A stretch of DNA of 64,000 bases from Nemertoderma westbladi. Its lineage: Eukaryota; Xenacoelomorpha; Nemertodermatida; Nemertodermatidae. Location: positions 1 through 64,000 of the forward strand of contig JAUCBJ010009064.1 of NCBI GenBank assembly GCA_032718475.1, read 5' to 3'. The first letter of the stretch is position 1, and each line of letters starts with the position of its first letter. Positions 11,589-23,385 of this stretch are shown here, piece after piece. The position numbers and the translations under genes are program-made. The notes under the pieces were generated by a model that saw only the letters and a program-made list of their open reading frames with translations, did no database searches and was not told where the DNA came from.

Positions 11589-11945
11589 GACTTCCTTTCT
11601 TCTTGTTTCACTTTTATATTTGTTTATTATAGCTTGTCACATAGGCCGCTTACTAAACCCTTGTGTGTGGTCAACTGGTTGTCATAGTAATCGCTCACGT
11701 AACTAATTATTATTAATTCACCTCAACTTACTTACTAACTATCACATTGATTGTATTTAACTATAAATAGCATCACATTGTGGGTAGAGTTTACTTTACC
11801 AAGATGTCTATCGGACGGTGCCTTTGTCTGGAAGGGCCCTATAACTCTTAGATCGGCGTTCCGTATTAAAAAAAAGTCGACTTGTATTCCCTTTTTATCG
11901 CAGTGACACTGAAATCGTATCTAATGATTTCTTATGTTTGATTAG
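11589..11945. other. intergenic or intronic stretch between arrays
   Basis: No gene seen. AT-rich sequence with an A9 run near 11868. The segment up to about 11683 may be the outer end of the gypsy LTR, since it contains TATAATAAA-like sequence on the minus strand. The last part runs into a TTAG acceptor-like end at 11945, just before the coiled-coil exon. Confidence 0.4.
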
Positions 11946-12096
11946 TCGAGACAAGAAAAGAGCTTACGGGAACAGAATGAGTCTCTACGACAACGGATTC
12001 AGGACTGTCAGATTGAATCTACCGAGTTACAATGCGAGAATGTTCGTTTAAAGAGTGCCATAGACACATTCAAGCAGGAGAAAATATACCTAGTAG
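11946..12096 (+). CDS. coiled-coil exon candidate of an unidentified host gene
   Basis: An open stretch of 50 codons plus one base, starting straight after an in-frame TAG that doubles as an AG acceptor (11944-11945). It ends at TAG|GTAAGT, a near-perfect 5' splice site. The residues are charged and heptad-like: SRQEKSLREQNESLRQRIQ, then ELQCENVRLKSAIDTFKQEK, ending IYLV. This looks like a dimeric coiled coil and has no similarity to the transposon proteins nearby. The final 19 bases of the exon are the first unit of the 30-bp array that follows. If splicing does not use this donor, the frame stays open through many array units as EKTYLVGKLI repeats. The gene is unidentified, and the exon call rests on splice signals and composition only. 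Confidence 0.45.
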
Positions 12097-12494
12097 GTAA
12101 GTTAGTCGAGAAAACATACCTAGTAAAGTTAATCGAGAAAACATACCTAGTAGGTAAGTTAATCGAGAAAACATACCTAGTAGGTAAGTTAATCGAGAAA
12201 ACATACCTAGTAGGTAAATTAATTGAGAAAACATACCTAGTAGAAAAGTTAATCGAGAAAACATACCTAGTAGGTAAATTAATTGAGAAAACATACCTAG
12301 TAGGTAAGTTAATCGAGAAAACATACCTAGTAGAAAAGTTAATCGAGAAAACATACCTAGTAGGTAAATTAATTGAGAAAACATACCTAGTAGGTAAGTT
12401 AATCGAGAAAACATACCTAGTAAGTAAGTTAATCGAGAAAACATACCTAGTAGGTAAGTTAATCGAGAAAACATACCTAGTAGGTAAGTTAATC

Positions 12495-12594
12495 NNNNNN
12501 NNNNNNNNNNNNNNNNNNNNNNNNNNNNNNNNNNNNNNNNNNNNNNNNNNNNNNNNNNNNNNNNNNNNNNNNNNNNNNNNNNNNNNNNNNNNNN
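12495..12594. other. assembly gap, 100 N
   Basis: Exactly 100 undetermined bases inside the 30-bp array. The round number is the usual placeholder for a gap of unknown size, so the real array length is unknown. Confidence 0.98.
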
Positions 12595-14407
12595 AAAACA
12601 TACCTAGTAGGTAAGTTAATCGAGAAAACATACCTAGTAGGTAAATTAATTGAGAAAACATACCTAGTAGAAAAGTTAATCGAGAAAACATACCTAGTAA
12701 GTAAGTTAATCGAGAAAACATACCTAGTAGGTAAGTTAATTGAGAAAACATACCTAGTAGGTAAGTTAATGGAGAAAACATACCTAGTAGGTAAGTTAAT
12801 CGAGAAAACATACCTAGTAGGTAAGTTAATTGAGAAAACATACCTTGTAGGTAAGTTAATTGAGAAAACATACCTAGTAGGTAAGTTAATCGAGAAAACA
12901 TACCTAGTAAGTAAGTTAATCGAGAAAACATACCTAGTAGGTAAGTTAATCGAGAAAACATACCTAGTAGGTAAGTTAATCGAGAAAACATACCTAGTAG
13001 GTAAGTTAATCGAGAAAACATACCTAGTAGGTAAGTTAATCGAGAAAACATACCTAGTAGGTAAGTTAATTGAGAAAACATACCTAGTAGGTAAGTTAAT
13101 CGAGAAAACATACCTAGTAGGTAAGTTAATTGAGAAAACATACCTAGTAGGTAAGTTAATCGAGAAAACATACCTAGTAGGTAAGTTAATTGAGAAAACA
13201 TACCTAGTAGGTAAGTTAAGAGAAAACATACCTAGTAGGTAAGTTAATTGAGAAAACATACCTAGTAGGTAAGTTAATTGAGAAAACATACCTAGTAGGT
13301 AAGTTAATCGAGAAAACATACCTAGGAGGTAAGTTAATCGAGAAAACATACCTAGTAGGTAAGTTAATCGACAAAACATACCTAGTAAGTAAGTTAATCG
13401 AGAAAACATACCTAGTAGGTAAGTTAATCGAGAAAACATACCTAGTAGGTAAGTTAATGGAGAAAACATACCTAGTAGGTAAGTTAATCGAGAAAACATA
13501 CCTAGTAGGTAAGTTAATGGAGAAAACATACCTAGTAGGTAAATTAATTGAGAAAACATACCTAGTAAGTAAGTTAATCGAGAAAACATACCTAGTAGGT
13601 AAGTTAATCGAGAAAACATACCTAGTAGGTAAGTTAATGGAGAAAACATACCTAGTAGGTAAGTTAATCGAGAAAACATACCTAGTAGGTAAGTTAATGG
13701 AGAAAACATACCTAGTAGGTAAATTAATTGAGAAAACATACCTAGTAGGTAAGTTAATTGAGAAAACATACCTAGTAGGTAAGTTAAGAGAAAACATACC
13801 TAGTAGGTAAGTTAATTGAGAAAACATACCTAGTAAGTAAGTTAATCGAGAAAACATACCTAGTAGGTAAGTTAATTGAGAAAACATACCTAGTAGGTAA
13901 GTTAATTGAGAAAACATACCTAGTAGGTAAGTTAATCGAGAAAACATACCTAGTAAGTAAGTTAATCGAGAAAACATACCTAGTAGGTAAATTAATTGAG
14001 AAAACATACCTAGTAGGTAAGTTAATTGAGAAAACATACCTAGTAGGTAAGTTAAGAGAAAACATACCTAGTAGGTAAGTTAATTGAGAAAACATACCTA
14101 GTAGGTAAGTTAATCGAGAAAACATACCTAGTAGGTAAGTTAATCGAGAAAACATACCTAGTAGGTAAGTTAATCGAGAAAACATACCTAGTAAGTAAGT
14201 TAATCGAGAAAACATACCTAGTAGGTAAGTTAATCGAGAAAACATACCTAGTAGGTAAGTTAATGGAGAAAACATACCTAGTAGGTAAGTTAATCGAGAA
14301 AACATACCTAGTAGGTAAGTTAATGGAGAAAACATACCTAGTAGGTAAATTAATTGAGAAAACATACCTAGTAGGTAAGTTAATTGAGAAAACATACCTA
14401 GTAGGTA

Positions 14408-14979
14408 CTACTAGGATCGGCATGCTGCATTGCAGCTGCATTTTTAAGAATGCTGTGCCGGCTTGTCAACAAAATTGCACCGCCACAACTCCCTATCACC
14501 CATGACATTTGCTAGATCATCCGCATCTTTAAGGCCAGTGTCCTTTAAGATGCGTCTCAAGAAAGTCATGGGCTGTCCACCATGCTTATTCACTCCATGA
14601 GGCTGCCAAAGTACAAGATTATGCACTGGCTGGTCCTCACGGCGAAAGCAATGTCCTGCAAAGCGGAGGCGATTTTGTTCTAGTGTCAAGCTTGGGGGAA
14701 CCAATGAGACACCTCCAATGTTATATAGTGTCTGGTTGGAGATGTGTGCATTGTACTTGACACAATGAACCCGGCGTAGCATTCTTGTGAATGTGCCATC
14801 CAGAGATTTGGTGTCCTCAGCAGTTAGAGCCCAGCATGGACTCCCGTAGAGGAGTACTGGAACTACTGCTGCTCTAAATAATCGGACCTTAAGTTTCCGA
14901 TTAATTCTCGGTGACTTCCAAATCCTGGAAAGCCTATTCAAGGCTGCCCATGCCTTTCCCTTACGTATTCGAAGGTCCT
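14408..14979 (-). mobile_element. 5'-truncated LINE copy (C-terminal reverse transcriptase region and 3' tail)
   Basis: Inserted in the 30-bp array on the minus strand. Its 3' end is the TAG-repeat tail at 14408. It keeps the LINE C-terminal coding region, readable from 14941 to 14444: RIWKSPRINRKLKVRLFRAA, LLYGSPCWALTAEDTKSLDG, and a final WRCNFVDKPAQHS. The frame is more complete at its 3' end than that of the longer copy at 36313-37974, which has a small deletion there. 5' truncation is typical of target-primed reverse transcription. Both edges share CCT/CTAGTAGG bases with the array. Confidence 0.9.
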
Positions 14980-17900
14980 AGTAGGTAAGTTAAGAGAAAA
15001 CATACCTAGTAGGTAAGTTAATTGAGAAAACATACCTAGTAGGTAAGTTAATTGAGAAAACATACCTAGTAGGTAAGTTAATCGAGAAAACATACCTAGT
15101 AGGTAAGTTAATCGAGAAAACATACCTAGTAGGTAAGTTAATCGAGAAAACATACCTAGTAAGTAAGTTAATCGAGAAAACATACCTAGTAGGTAAGTTA
15201 ATCGAGAAAACATACCTAGTAGGTAAGTTAATGGAGAAAACATACCTAGTAGGTAAGTTAATCGAGAAAACATACCTAGTAGGTAAGTTAATGGAGAAAA
15301 CATACCTAGTAGGTAAATTAATTGAGAAAACATACCTAGTAGGTAAGTTAATTGAGAAAACATACCTAGTAGGTAAGTTAATCGAGAAAACATACCTAGT
15401 AGGTAAGTTAATCGAGAAATCATACCTAGTAGGTAAGTTAATTGAGAAAACATACCTAGTAGGTAAGTTAATCGAGAAAACATACCTAGTAGGTAAGTTA
15501 ATCGAGAAAACATACCTAGTAAGTAAGTTAATCGAGAAAACATACCTAGTAGGTAAGTTAATTGAGAAAACATACCTAGTAGGTAAGTTAATTGAGAAAA
15601 CATACCTAGTAGGTAAGTTAATCGAGAAAACATACCTAGTAGGTAAGTTAATCGAGAAAACATACCTAGTAGGTAAGTTAATCGAGAAAACATACCTAGT
15701 AGGTAAGTTAACCGAGAAAACATACCTAGTAAGTAAGTTAATCGAGAAAACATACCTAGTAGGTAAGTTAATCGAGAAATCATACCTAGTAGGTAAGTTA
15801 ATTGAGAAAACATACCTAGTAGGTAAGTTAATCGAGAAAACATACCTAGTAGGTAAGTTAATCGAGAAAACATACCTAGTAAGTAAGTTAATCGAGAAAA
15901 CATACCTAGTAGGTAAGTTAATTGAGAAAACATACCTAGTAGGTAAGTTAATTGAGAAAACATACCTAGTAGGTAAGTTAATCGAGAAAACATACCTAGT
16001 AGGTAAGTTAATCGAGAAAACATACCTAGTAGGTAAGTTAATCGAGAAAACATACCTAGTAGGTAAGTTAACCGAGAAAACATACCTAGTAAGTAAGTTA
16101 ATCGAGAAAACATACCTAGTAAGTAAGTTAATCGAGAAAACATACCTAGTAGGTAAGTTAATTGAGAAAACATACCTAGTAGGTAAGTTAATTGAGAAAA
16201 CATACCTAGTAGGTAAGTTAATCGAGAAAACATACCTAGTAGGTAAGTTAATCGAGAAAACATACCTAGTAGGTAAGTTAACCGAGAAAACATACCTAGT
16301 AAGTAAGTTAATCGAGAAAACATACCTAGTAGGTAAGTTAATCGAGAAAACATACCTAGTAGGTAAGTTAATGGAGAAAACATACCTAGTAGGTAAGTTA
16401 ATCGAGAAAACATACCTAGTAGGTAAGTTAATGGAGAAAACATACCTAGTAGGTAAATTAATTGAGAAAACATACCTAGTAGGTAAGTTAATTGAGAAAA
16501 CATACCTAGTAGGTAAGTTAAGAGAAAACATACCTAGTAGGTAAGTTAATTGAGAAAACATACCTAGTAGGTAAGTTAATCGAGAAAACATACCTAGTAG
16601 GTAAGTTAATCGAGAAAACATACCTAGTAGGTAAGTTAATCGAGAAAACATACCTAGTAAGTAAGTTAATCGAGAAAACATACCTAGTAGGTAAGTTAAT
16701 CGAGAAAACATACCTAGTAGGTAAGTTAATGGAGAAAACATACCTAGTAGGTAAGTTAATCGAGAAAACATACCTAGTAGGTAAGTTAATGGAGAAAACA
16801 TACCTAGTAGGTAAATTAATTGAGAAAACATACCTAGTAGGTAAGTTAATTGAGAAAACATACCTAGTAGGTAAGTTAAGAGAAAACATACCTAGTAGGT
16901 AAGTTAATTGAGAAAACATACCTAGTAGGTAAGTTAATCGAGAAAACATACCTAGTAGGTAAGTTAATCGAGAAAACATACCTAGTAGGTAAGTTAATCG
17001 AGAAAACATACCTAGTAAGTAAGTTAATCGAGAAAACATACCTAGTAGGTAAGTTAATCGAGAAAACATACCTAGTAGGTAAGTTAATCGAGAAAACATA
17101 CCTAGTAGGTAAGTTAATCGAGAAAACATACCTAGTAAGTAAGTTAATCGAGAAAACATACCTAGTAGGTAAGTTAATCGAGAAAACATACCTAGTAGGT
17201 AAGTTAATGGAGAAAACATACCTAGTAGGTAAGTTAATCGAGAAAACATACCTAGTAGGTAAGTTAATGGAGAAAACATACCTAGTAGGTAAATTAATTG
17301 AGAAAACATACCTAGTAGGTAAGTTAATTGAGAAAACATACCTAGTAGGTAAGTTAATCGAGAAAACATACCTAGTAGGTAAGTTAATCGAGAAATCATA
17401 CCTAGTAGGTAAGTTAATTGAGAAAACATACCTAGTAGGTAAGTTAATCGAGAAAACATACCTAGTAGGTAAGTTAATCGAGAAAACATACCTAGTAAGT
17501 AAGTTAATCGAGAAAACATACCTAGTAGGTAAGTTAATTGAGAAAACATACCTAGTAGGTAAGTTAATTGAGAAAACATACCTAGTAGGTAAGTTAATCG
17601 AGAAAACATACCTAGTAGGTAAGTTAATCGAGAAAACATACCTAGTAGGTAAGTTAATCGAGAAAACATACCTAGTAGGTAAGTTAACCGAGAAAACATA
17701 CCTAGTAAGTAAGTTAATCGAGAAAACATACCTAGTAAGTAAGTTAATCGAGAAAACATACCTAGTAGGTAAGTTAATTGAGAAAACATACCTAGTAGGT
17801 AAGTTAATTGAGAAAACATACCTAGTAGGTAAGTTAATCGAGAAAACATACCTAGTAGGTAAGTTAATCGAGAAAACATACCTAGTAGGTAAGTTAACCG

Positions 17901-20900
17901 AGAAAACATACCTAGTAAGTAAGTTAATCGAGAAAACATACCTAGTAGGTAAGTTAATCGAGAAAACATACCTAGTAGGTAAGTTAATGGAGAAAACATA
18001 CCTAGTAGGTAAGTTAATCGAGAAAACATACCTAGTAGGTAAGTTAATGGAGAAAACATACCTAGTAGGTAAATTAATTGAGAAAACATACCTAGTAGGT
18101 AAGTTAATTGAGAAAACATACCTAGTAGGTAAGTTAAGAGAAAACATACCTAGTAGGTAAGTTAATTGAGAAAACATACCTAGTAGGTAAGTTAATCGAG
18201 AAAACATACCTAGTAGGTAAGTTAATCGAGAAAACATACCTAGTAGGTAAGTTAATCGAGAAAACATACCTAGTAAGTAAGTTAATCGAGAAAACATACC
18301 TAGTAGGTAAGTTAATCGAGAAAACATACCTAGTAGGTAAGTTAATGGAGAAAACATACCTAGTAGGTAAGTTAATCGAGAAAACATACCTAGTAGGTAA
18401 GTTAATGGAGAAAACATACCTAGTAGGTAAATTAATTGAGAAAACATACCTAGTAGGTAAGTTAATTGAGAAAACATACCTAGTAGGTAAGTTAAGAGAA
18501 AACATACCTAGTAGGTAAGTTAATTGAGAAAACATACCTAGTAGGTAAGTTAATCGAGAAAACATACCTAGTAGGTAAGTTAATCGAGAAAACATACCTA
18601 GTAGGTAAGTTAATCGAGAAAACATACCTAGTAAGTAAGTTAATCGAGAAAACATACCTAGTAGGTAAGTTAATCGAGAAAACATACCTAGTAGGTAAGT
18701 TAGTCGAGAAAACATACCTAGTAAAGTTAATCGAGGAAACATACCTAGTAGGTAAGTTAATCGAGAAAACATACCTAGTAGGTAAGTTAATCGAGAAAAC
18801 ATACCTAGTAGGTAAATTAATTGAGAAAACATACCTAGTAGAAAAGTTAATCGAGAAAACATACCTAGTAGGTAAGTTAATGGAGAAAACATACCTAGTA
18901 GGTAAATTAATTGAGAAAACATACCTAGTAGGTAAGTTAATTGAGAAAACATACCTAGTAGGTAAGTTAATCGAGAAAACATACCTAGTAGGTAAGTTAA
19001 TCGAGAAATCATACCTAGTAGGTAAGTTAATTGAGAAAACATACCTAGTAGGTAAGTTAATCGAGAAAACATACCTAGTAGGTAAGTTAATCGAGAAAAC
19101 ATACCTAGTAAGTAAGTTAATCGAGAAAACATACCTAGTAGGTAAGTTAATTGAGAAAACATACCTAGTAGGTAAGTTAATTGAGAAAACATACCTAGTA
19201 GGTAAGTTAATCGAGAAAACATACCTAGTAGGTAAGTTAATCGAGAAAACATACCTAGTAGGTAAGTTAATCGAGAAAACATACCTAGTAGGTAAGTTAA
19301 CCGAGAAAACATACCTAGTAAGTAAGTTAATCGAGAAAACATACCTAGTAAGTAAGTTAATCGAGAAAACATACCTAGTAGGTAAGTTAATTGAGAAAAC
19401 ATACCTAGTAGGTAAGTTAATTGAGAAAACATACCTAGTAGGTAAGTTAATCGAGAAAACATACCTAGTAGGTAAGTTAATCGAGAAAACATACCTAGTA
19501 GGTAAGTTAACCGAGAAAACATACCTAGTAAGTAAGTTAATCGAGAAAACATACCTAGTAGGTAAGTTAATCGAGAAAACATACCTAGTAGGTAAGTTAA
19601 TGGAGAAAACATACCTAGTAGGTAAGTTAATCGAGAAAACATACCTAGTAGGTAAGTTAATGGAGAAAACATACCTAGTAGGTAAATTAATTGAGAAAAC
19701 ATACCTAGTAGGTAAGTTAATTGAGAAAACATACCTAGTAGGTAAGTTAAGAGAAAACATACCTAGTAGGTAAGTTAATTGAGAAAACATACCTAGTAGG
19801 TAAGTTAATCGAGAAAACATACCTAGTAGGTAAGTTAATCGAGAAAACATACCTAGTAGGTAAGTTAATCGAGAAAACATACCTAGTAAGTAAGTTAATC
19901 GAGAAAACATACCTAGTAGGTAAGTTAATCGAGAAAACATACCTAGTAGGTAAGTTAATGGAGAAAACATACCTAGTAGGTAAGTTAATCGAGAAAACAT
20001 ACCTAGTAGGTAAGTTAATGGAGAAAACATACCTAGTAGGTAAATTAATTGAGAAAACATACCTAGTAGGTAAGTTAATTGAGAAAACATACCTAGTAGG
20101 TAAGTTAAGAGAAAACATACCTAGTAGGTAAGTTAATTGAGAAAACATACCTAGTAGGTAAGTTAATCGAGAAAACATACCTAGTAGGTAAGTTAATCGA
20201 GAAAACATACCTAGTAGGTAAGTTAATCGAGAAAACATACCTAGTAAGTAAGTTAATCGAGAAAACATACCTAGTAGGTAAGTTAATCGAGAAAACATAC
20301 CTAGTAGGTAAGTTAGTCGAGAAAACATACCTAGTAAAGTTAATCGAGGAAACATACCTAGTAGGTAAGTTAATCGAGAAAACATACCTAGTAGGTAAGT
20401 TAATCGAGAAAACATACCTAGTAGGTAAATTAATTGAGAAAACATACCTAGTAGAAAAGTTAATCGAGAAAACATACCTAGTAAGTAAGTTAATCGAGAA
20501 AACATACCTAGTAGGTAAGTTAATTGAGAAAACATACCTAGTAGGTAAGTTAAGAGAAAACATACCTAGTAGGTAAGTTAATTGAGAAAACATACCTAGT
20601 AGGTAAGTTAATCGAGAAAACATACCTAGTAGGTAAGTTAATCGAGAAAACATACCTAGTAGGTAAGTTAATCTAGAAAACATACCTAGTAGGTAAGTTA
20701 ATCGAGAAAACATACCTAGTAGGTAAGTTAATCGAGAAAACATACCTAGTAGGTAAGTTAATCGAGAAAACATACCTAGTAAGTAAGTTAATCGAGAAAA
20801 CATACCTAGTAGGTAAGTTAATCGAGAAAACATACCTAGTAAGTAAGTTAATCGAGAAAACATACCTAGTAGGTAAGTTAATCGAGAAAACATACCTAGT

Positions 20901-23345
20901 AGGTAAGTTAATCGAGAAAACATACCTAGTAGGTAAGTTAATCGAGAAAACATACCTAGTAGGTAAGTTAATAGAGAAAACATACCTAGTAGGTAAGTTA
21001 ATCGAGAAAACATACCTAGTAGGTAAGTTAATTGAGAAAACATACCTAGTAGGTAAGTTAATCGAGAAAACATACCTAGTAGGTAAGTTAATCGAGAAAA
21101 CATACCTAGTAGGTAAGTTAATCGAGAAAACATACCTAGTAGGTAAGTTAATCGAGAAAACATACCTAGTAAGTAAGTTAATCGAGAAAACATACCTAGT
21201 AGGTAAGTTAATCGAGAAAACATACCTAGTAAAGTTAATCGAGGAAACATACCTAGTAGGTAAGTTAATCGAGAAAACATACCTAGTAGGTAAGTTAATC
21301 GAGAAAACATACCTAGTAGGTAAATTAATTGAGAAAACATACCTAGTAGAAAAGTTAATCGAGAAAACATACCTAGTAAGTAAGTTAATCGAGAAAACAT
21401 ACCTAGTAGGTAAGTTAATTGAGAAAACATACCTAGTAGGTAAGTTAAGAGAAAACATACCTAGTAGGTAAGTTAATTGAGAAAACATACCTAGTAGGTA
21501 AGTTAATCGAGAAAACATACCTAGTAGGTAAGTTAATCGAGAAAACATACCTAGTAGGTAAGTTAATCTAGAAAACATACCTAGTAGGTAAGTTAATCGA
21601 GAAAACATACCTAGTAGGTAAGTTAATCGAGAAAACATACCTAGTAGGTAAGTTAATCGAGAAAACATACCTAGTAAGTAAGTTAATCGAGAAAACATAC
21701 CTAGTAGGTAAGTTAATCGAGAAAACATACCTAGTAAGTAAGTTAATCGAGAAAACATACCTAGTAGGTAAGTTAATCGAGAAAACATACCTAGTAGGTA
21801 AGTTAATCGAGAAAACATACCTAGTAGGTAAGTTAATCGAGAAAACATACCTAGTAGGTAAGTTAATCGAGAAAACATACCTAGTAGGTAAGTTAATCGA
21901 GAAAACATACCTAGTAGGTAAGTTAATCGAGAAAACATACCTAGTAGGTAAGTTAATCTAGAAAACATACCTAGTAGGTAAGTTAATCGAGAAAACATAC
22001 CTAGTAGGTAAGTTAATCGAGAAAACATACCTAGTAGGTAAGTTAATCGAGAAAACATACCTAGTAAGTAAGTTAATCGAGAAAACATACCTAGTAGGTA
22101 AGTTAATCGAGAAAACATACCTAGTAAGTAAGTTAATCGAGAAAACATACCTAGTAGGTAAGTTAATCGAGAAAACATACCTAGTAGGTAAGTTAATCGA
22201 GAAAACATACCTAGTAGGTAAGTTAATGGAGAAAACATACCTAGTAGGTAAATTAATTGAGAAAACATACCTAGTAGGTAAGTTAATTGAGAAAACATAC
22301 CTAGTAGGTAAGTTAAGAGAAAACATACCTAGTAGGTAAGTTAATTGAGAAAACATACCTAGTAGGTAAGTTAATAGAGAAAACATACCTAGTAGGTAAG
22401 TTAATCGAGAAAACATACCTAGTAGGTAAGTTAATTGAGAAAACATACCTAGTAGGTAAGTTAATCGAGAAAACATACCTAGTAGGTAAGTTAATCGAGA
22501 AAACATACCTAGTAAGTAAGTTAATCGAGAAAACATACCTAGTAGGTAAGTTAATCGAGAAAACATACCTAGTAAGTAAGTTAATCGAGAAAACATACCT
22601 CGTAGATAAGTTAATCGAGAAAACATACCTAGTAGGTAAGTTAATCGAGAAAACATACCTAGTAGGTAAATTAATTGAGAAAACATACCTAGTAGGTAAG
22701 TTAATCGAGAAAACATACCTAGTAAGTAAGTTAATCGAGATAACATACCTAGTAGGTAAGTTAATCGAGAAAACATACCTAGTAGGTAAATTAATTGAGA
22801 AAACATACCTAGTAAGTAAGTTAATCGAGAAAACATACCTAGTAGGTAAATTAATTGAGAAAACATACCTAGTAGATAAGTTAATCGAGAAAACATACCT
22901 AGTAGGTAAGTTAATCGAGAAAACATACCTAGTAAGTAAGTTAATCGAGAAAACATACCTAGTAGGTAAGTTAATTGAGAAAACATACCTAGTAGGTAAG
23001 TTAATCGAGAAAACATACCTAGTAAGTAAGTTAATCGAGAAAACATACCTAGTAGGTAAATTAATTGAGAAAACATACCTAGTAGGTAAGTTAATCGAGA
23101 AAACATACCTAGTAGGTAAGTTAATCGAGAAAACATACCTAGTAGGTAAGTTAATCGAGAAAACATACCTAGTAAGTAAGTTAATCGAGAAAACATACCT
23201 AGTAGGTAAGTTAATCGAGAAAACATACCTAGTAAGTAAGTTAATCGAGAAAACATACCTAGTAGGTAAGTTAGTCGAGAAAACATACCTAGTAAGTAAG
23301 TTAATCGAAAAAACATACCTAGTAGGTAAGTTAATCGAGAAAACA

Positions 23346-23385
23346 CAAGATTTTTAAGATTCATAAGATTTCTAGTTAAGGACAT
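23346..23385. other. short junction between array and LINE
   Basis: The last array unit degenerates at GAGAAAACACAAG. An AT-rich 40 bases follows before recognisable LINE endonuclease sequence. No feature seen. Confidence 0.4.

Larger units (their letters stand above)
12078..23345. repeat. 30-bp minisatellite with splice-donor-like core, about 370 copies
   Basis: Tandem units of GAGAAAACATACCTAGTAGG then TAAGTTAATC. Variants include AGTAAGT for AGGTAAGT, GTAGAAAAG, AATTAATTG, TAATGG, a 27-bp unit (CTAGTAAAGTTAATC) and a 28-bp unit lacking two bases (GTTAAGAGAAAAC). The 28-bp unit recurs at 13217, 13784, 14054, 14990, 16519, 16877, 18135, 18493, 19747, 20105, 20571, 21446 and 22313, which reveals long higher-order repeats. 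The array is interrupted by an N gap and by a LINE fragment. Long ORFs on both strands (EKTYLVGKLI on plus, MFSRLTYLLG and RYVFSINLPT on minus) result from the 30-bp period being a multiple of three. They shift frame at each 28-bp unit. Confidence 0.97.

Noticed and set aside
4861-11611. Very long minus-strand ORFs of 349-1982 codons
   Set aside because: They are products of a 28-bp tandem repeat that lacks stops in every phase. No start context, domain or non-repeat sequence is present.
4301-23345. CRISPR-like array
   Set aside because: Units are contiguous with no unique spacers, and the context is eukaryotic.
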